A DNA stretch of 64,000 bases from Shinisaurus crocodilurus (taxonomy: Eukaryota > Chordata > Lepidosauria > Squamata > Shinisauridae). Positions within the stretch are counted from its first letter, which is position 1. Every line of letters begins with the position of its first letter. Below, piece after piece: positions 63,206 to 64,000 of the stretch. The position numbers were made by a program, and so were the translations under genes. The DNA lies in assembly GCA_021292165.1 (NCBI GenBank), contig JAHFWL010001004.1:1-64000 (forward strand), in the 5' to 3' direction. The notes beneath the pieces are model-generated. The model saw nothing but the letters and a program-made list of their open reading frames with translations, was not told the DNA's origin and searched no databases.

Positions 63206-63807
63206 GCCCATCTGGCCGCAACCGGCCACCCTGGGCGATGTATACAGATAAAAACACAAGATAAAAACAGGATAAAATACATTTAAACAATATAAAATTT
63301 TAAAATCATTAGCCCACACCATATTCCCGCCTGAACAGCCAAGTTTTTAATGAGCGGCAGAAGCTCAGCAGAGTGGGTGCATGGCGGAGGTCACTCGGGA
63401 GAGAATTCCACAGTACGGGGGCCGCCACAGAAAAGGCCCTCTTCATCGTCCCCACCAGTCTAGCTGCTCTGGCTGAAGGGACAAGGAGAAGGCCGTCTGT
63501 GGCAGATCTTGTTGAGCGGCCTACTTGGTGTTGCTGGAGACACTCCTTGAGATAGACTGGGCCGGAGCCATGTAGTATTTTAAAGGTCAAAACCAACACC
63601 TTGAATTCAGCTCGGCAAGCAACTGGTAGCCAGTGCAGCTCCTTGAGCACTGGCGTGATGTGATCCCGGCGGCGGCTGCCTTTAACCAGGCGAGCTGCCG
63701 CGCTCTGTACCAGCTGTAGCTTCCGAACCGTCTTCAAGGGTGACCCCATGTAGAGCGCATTACAGTAGTCTAGGCAAGAGGAGACCAAGGCATGAACCAC
63801 TGATGGG
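63204..63807 (-). mobile_element. L2-like LINE 3' part, copy C (open for 171 codons)
   Basis: Minus-strand frame 63309-63824: [93 protein letters not shown]. This is the C-terminal region of L2-clade ORF2, uninterrupted. The first codons of the frame run into the CR1. The RT domain is missing. Confidence 0.88.
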
Positions 63808-64000
63808 AGGAACCTAGATTCCACCTAAACATCAGGAAAAATTTCCTGACTGTCAGAGCAATAAGACAATGGAATCAACTACCCAGGGAGGTGGTGGGCT
63901 CTCCCAGTCTGGAGGCATTCAAGGTGCGGCTGGACAGACATCTGTCAGAGATGCTTTGACCTGGATTCCTGCATTGAGCAGGGGGTTGGACTCGATGGCC
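63808..64000 (+). mobile_element. CR1 LINE 3' part, cut by window end
   Basis: From GGAACCTAGATTCCACC through [19 protein letters not shown] to TTGGACTCGATGGCC, where the window stops. The 3' tail lies beyond. Confidence 0.9.

Overview
This is an animal nuclear window with no host gene that I can support. The repeat content points to a sauropsid, most likely a squamate or other lepidosaur. CR1-clade LINEs with the (ATTCTATG)n 3' tail dominate. They sit with L2-like and L1-like LINE ends, MIR and tRNA-derived SINEs, many short palindromic hAT MITEs and a Helitron. All long open frames that make sense are pieces of retrotransposon ORF2. The rest are chance frames through microsatellites or GC-rich repeats. 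The species call is inference from repeat style only.

Layout. 1-7 kb: a CR1 tail, a hAT MITE, then one CR1 inserted inside another (4.4-7.05 kb, minus strand). 7-14 kb: two further MITE types, a LINE C-terminus with a zinc finger, an L1 fragment, and a CR1 flanked by 25-bp direct repeats. 14-20 kb: the longest mostly single-copy stretch. 19.9-25.6 kb: a 605-bp insertion with a hammerhead-ribozyme-like motif, a 429-bp hAT, then a Helitron with a G-rich minisatellite into which the longest CR1 (2.9 kb, APE plus RT, three disabling lesions) has inserted. 28-30 kb: a foldback element and a 1.7-kb hAT with a perfect 8-bp target duplication and a tRNA-SINE inside. 30-44 kb: MIR, a 5S-rRNA-derived SINE, three L2-like pieces, many MITEs, an LTR-like segment, and CR1 fragments.

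44-50.5 kb: interleaved CR1 fragments and three copies of a LINE with a Cys/His-rich C-terminus, then an L2-like element broken by a 5S-SINE and a GC-rich hAT. 50.5-64 kb: more MITEs, an L1-like end, a local 263-bp duplication of a CR1 tail, two more SINE types, a likely LTR with a LINE inside it, a second copy of the GC-rich hAT inserted in a CR1, and an L2-like/CR1 pair running to the window edge.

The elements act on each other rather than as a pathway. SINEs carry the tail of the CR1 family present here, MITEs carry hAT-type termini without transposase, and target duplications allow several insertion orders to be read. The observations I rate highest are the hammerhead-like fold near 20.1 kb, the 5S-rRNA/CR1 composite SINE (three copies), and the insertion footprints that rebuild interrupted elements.
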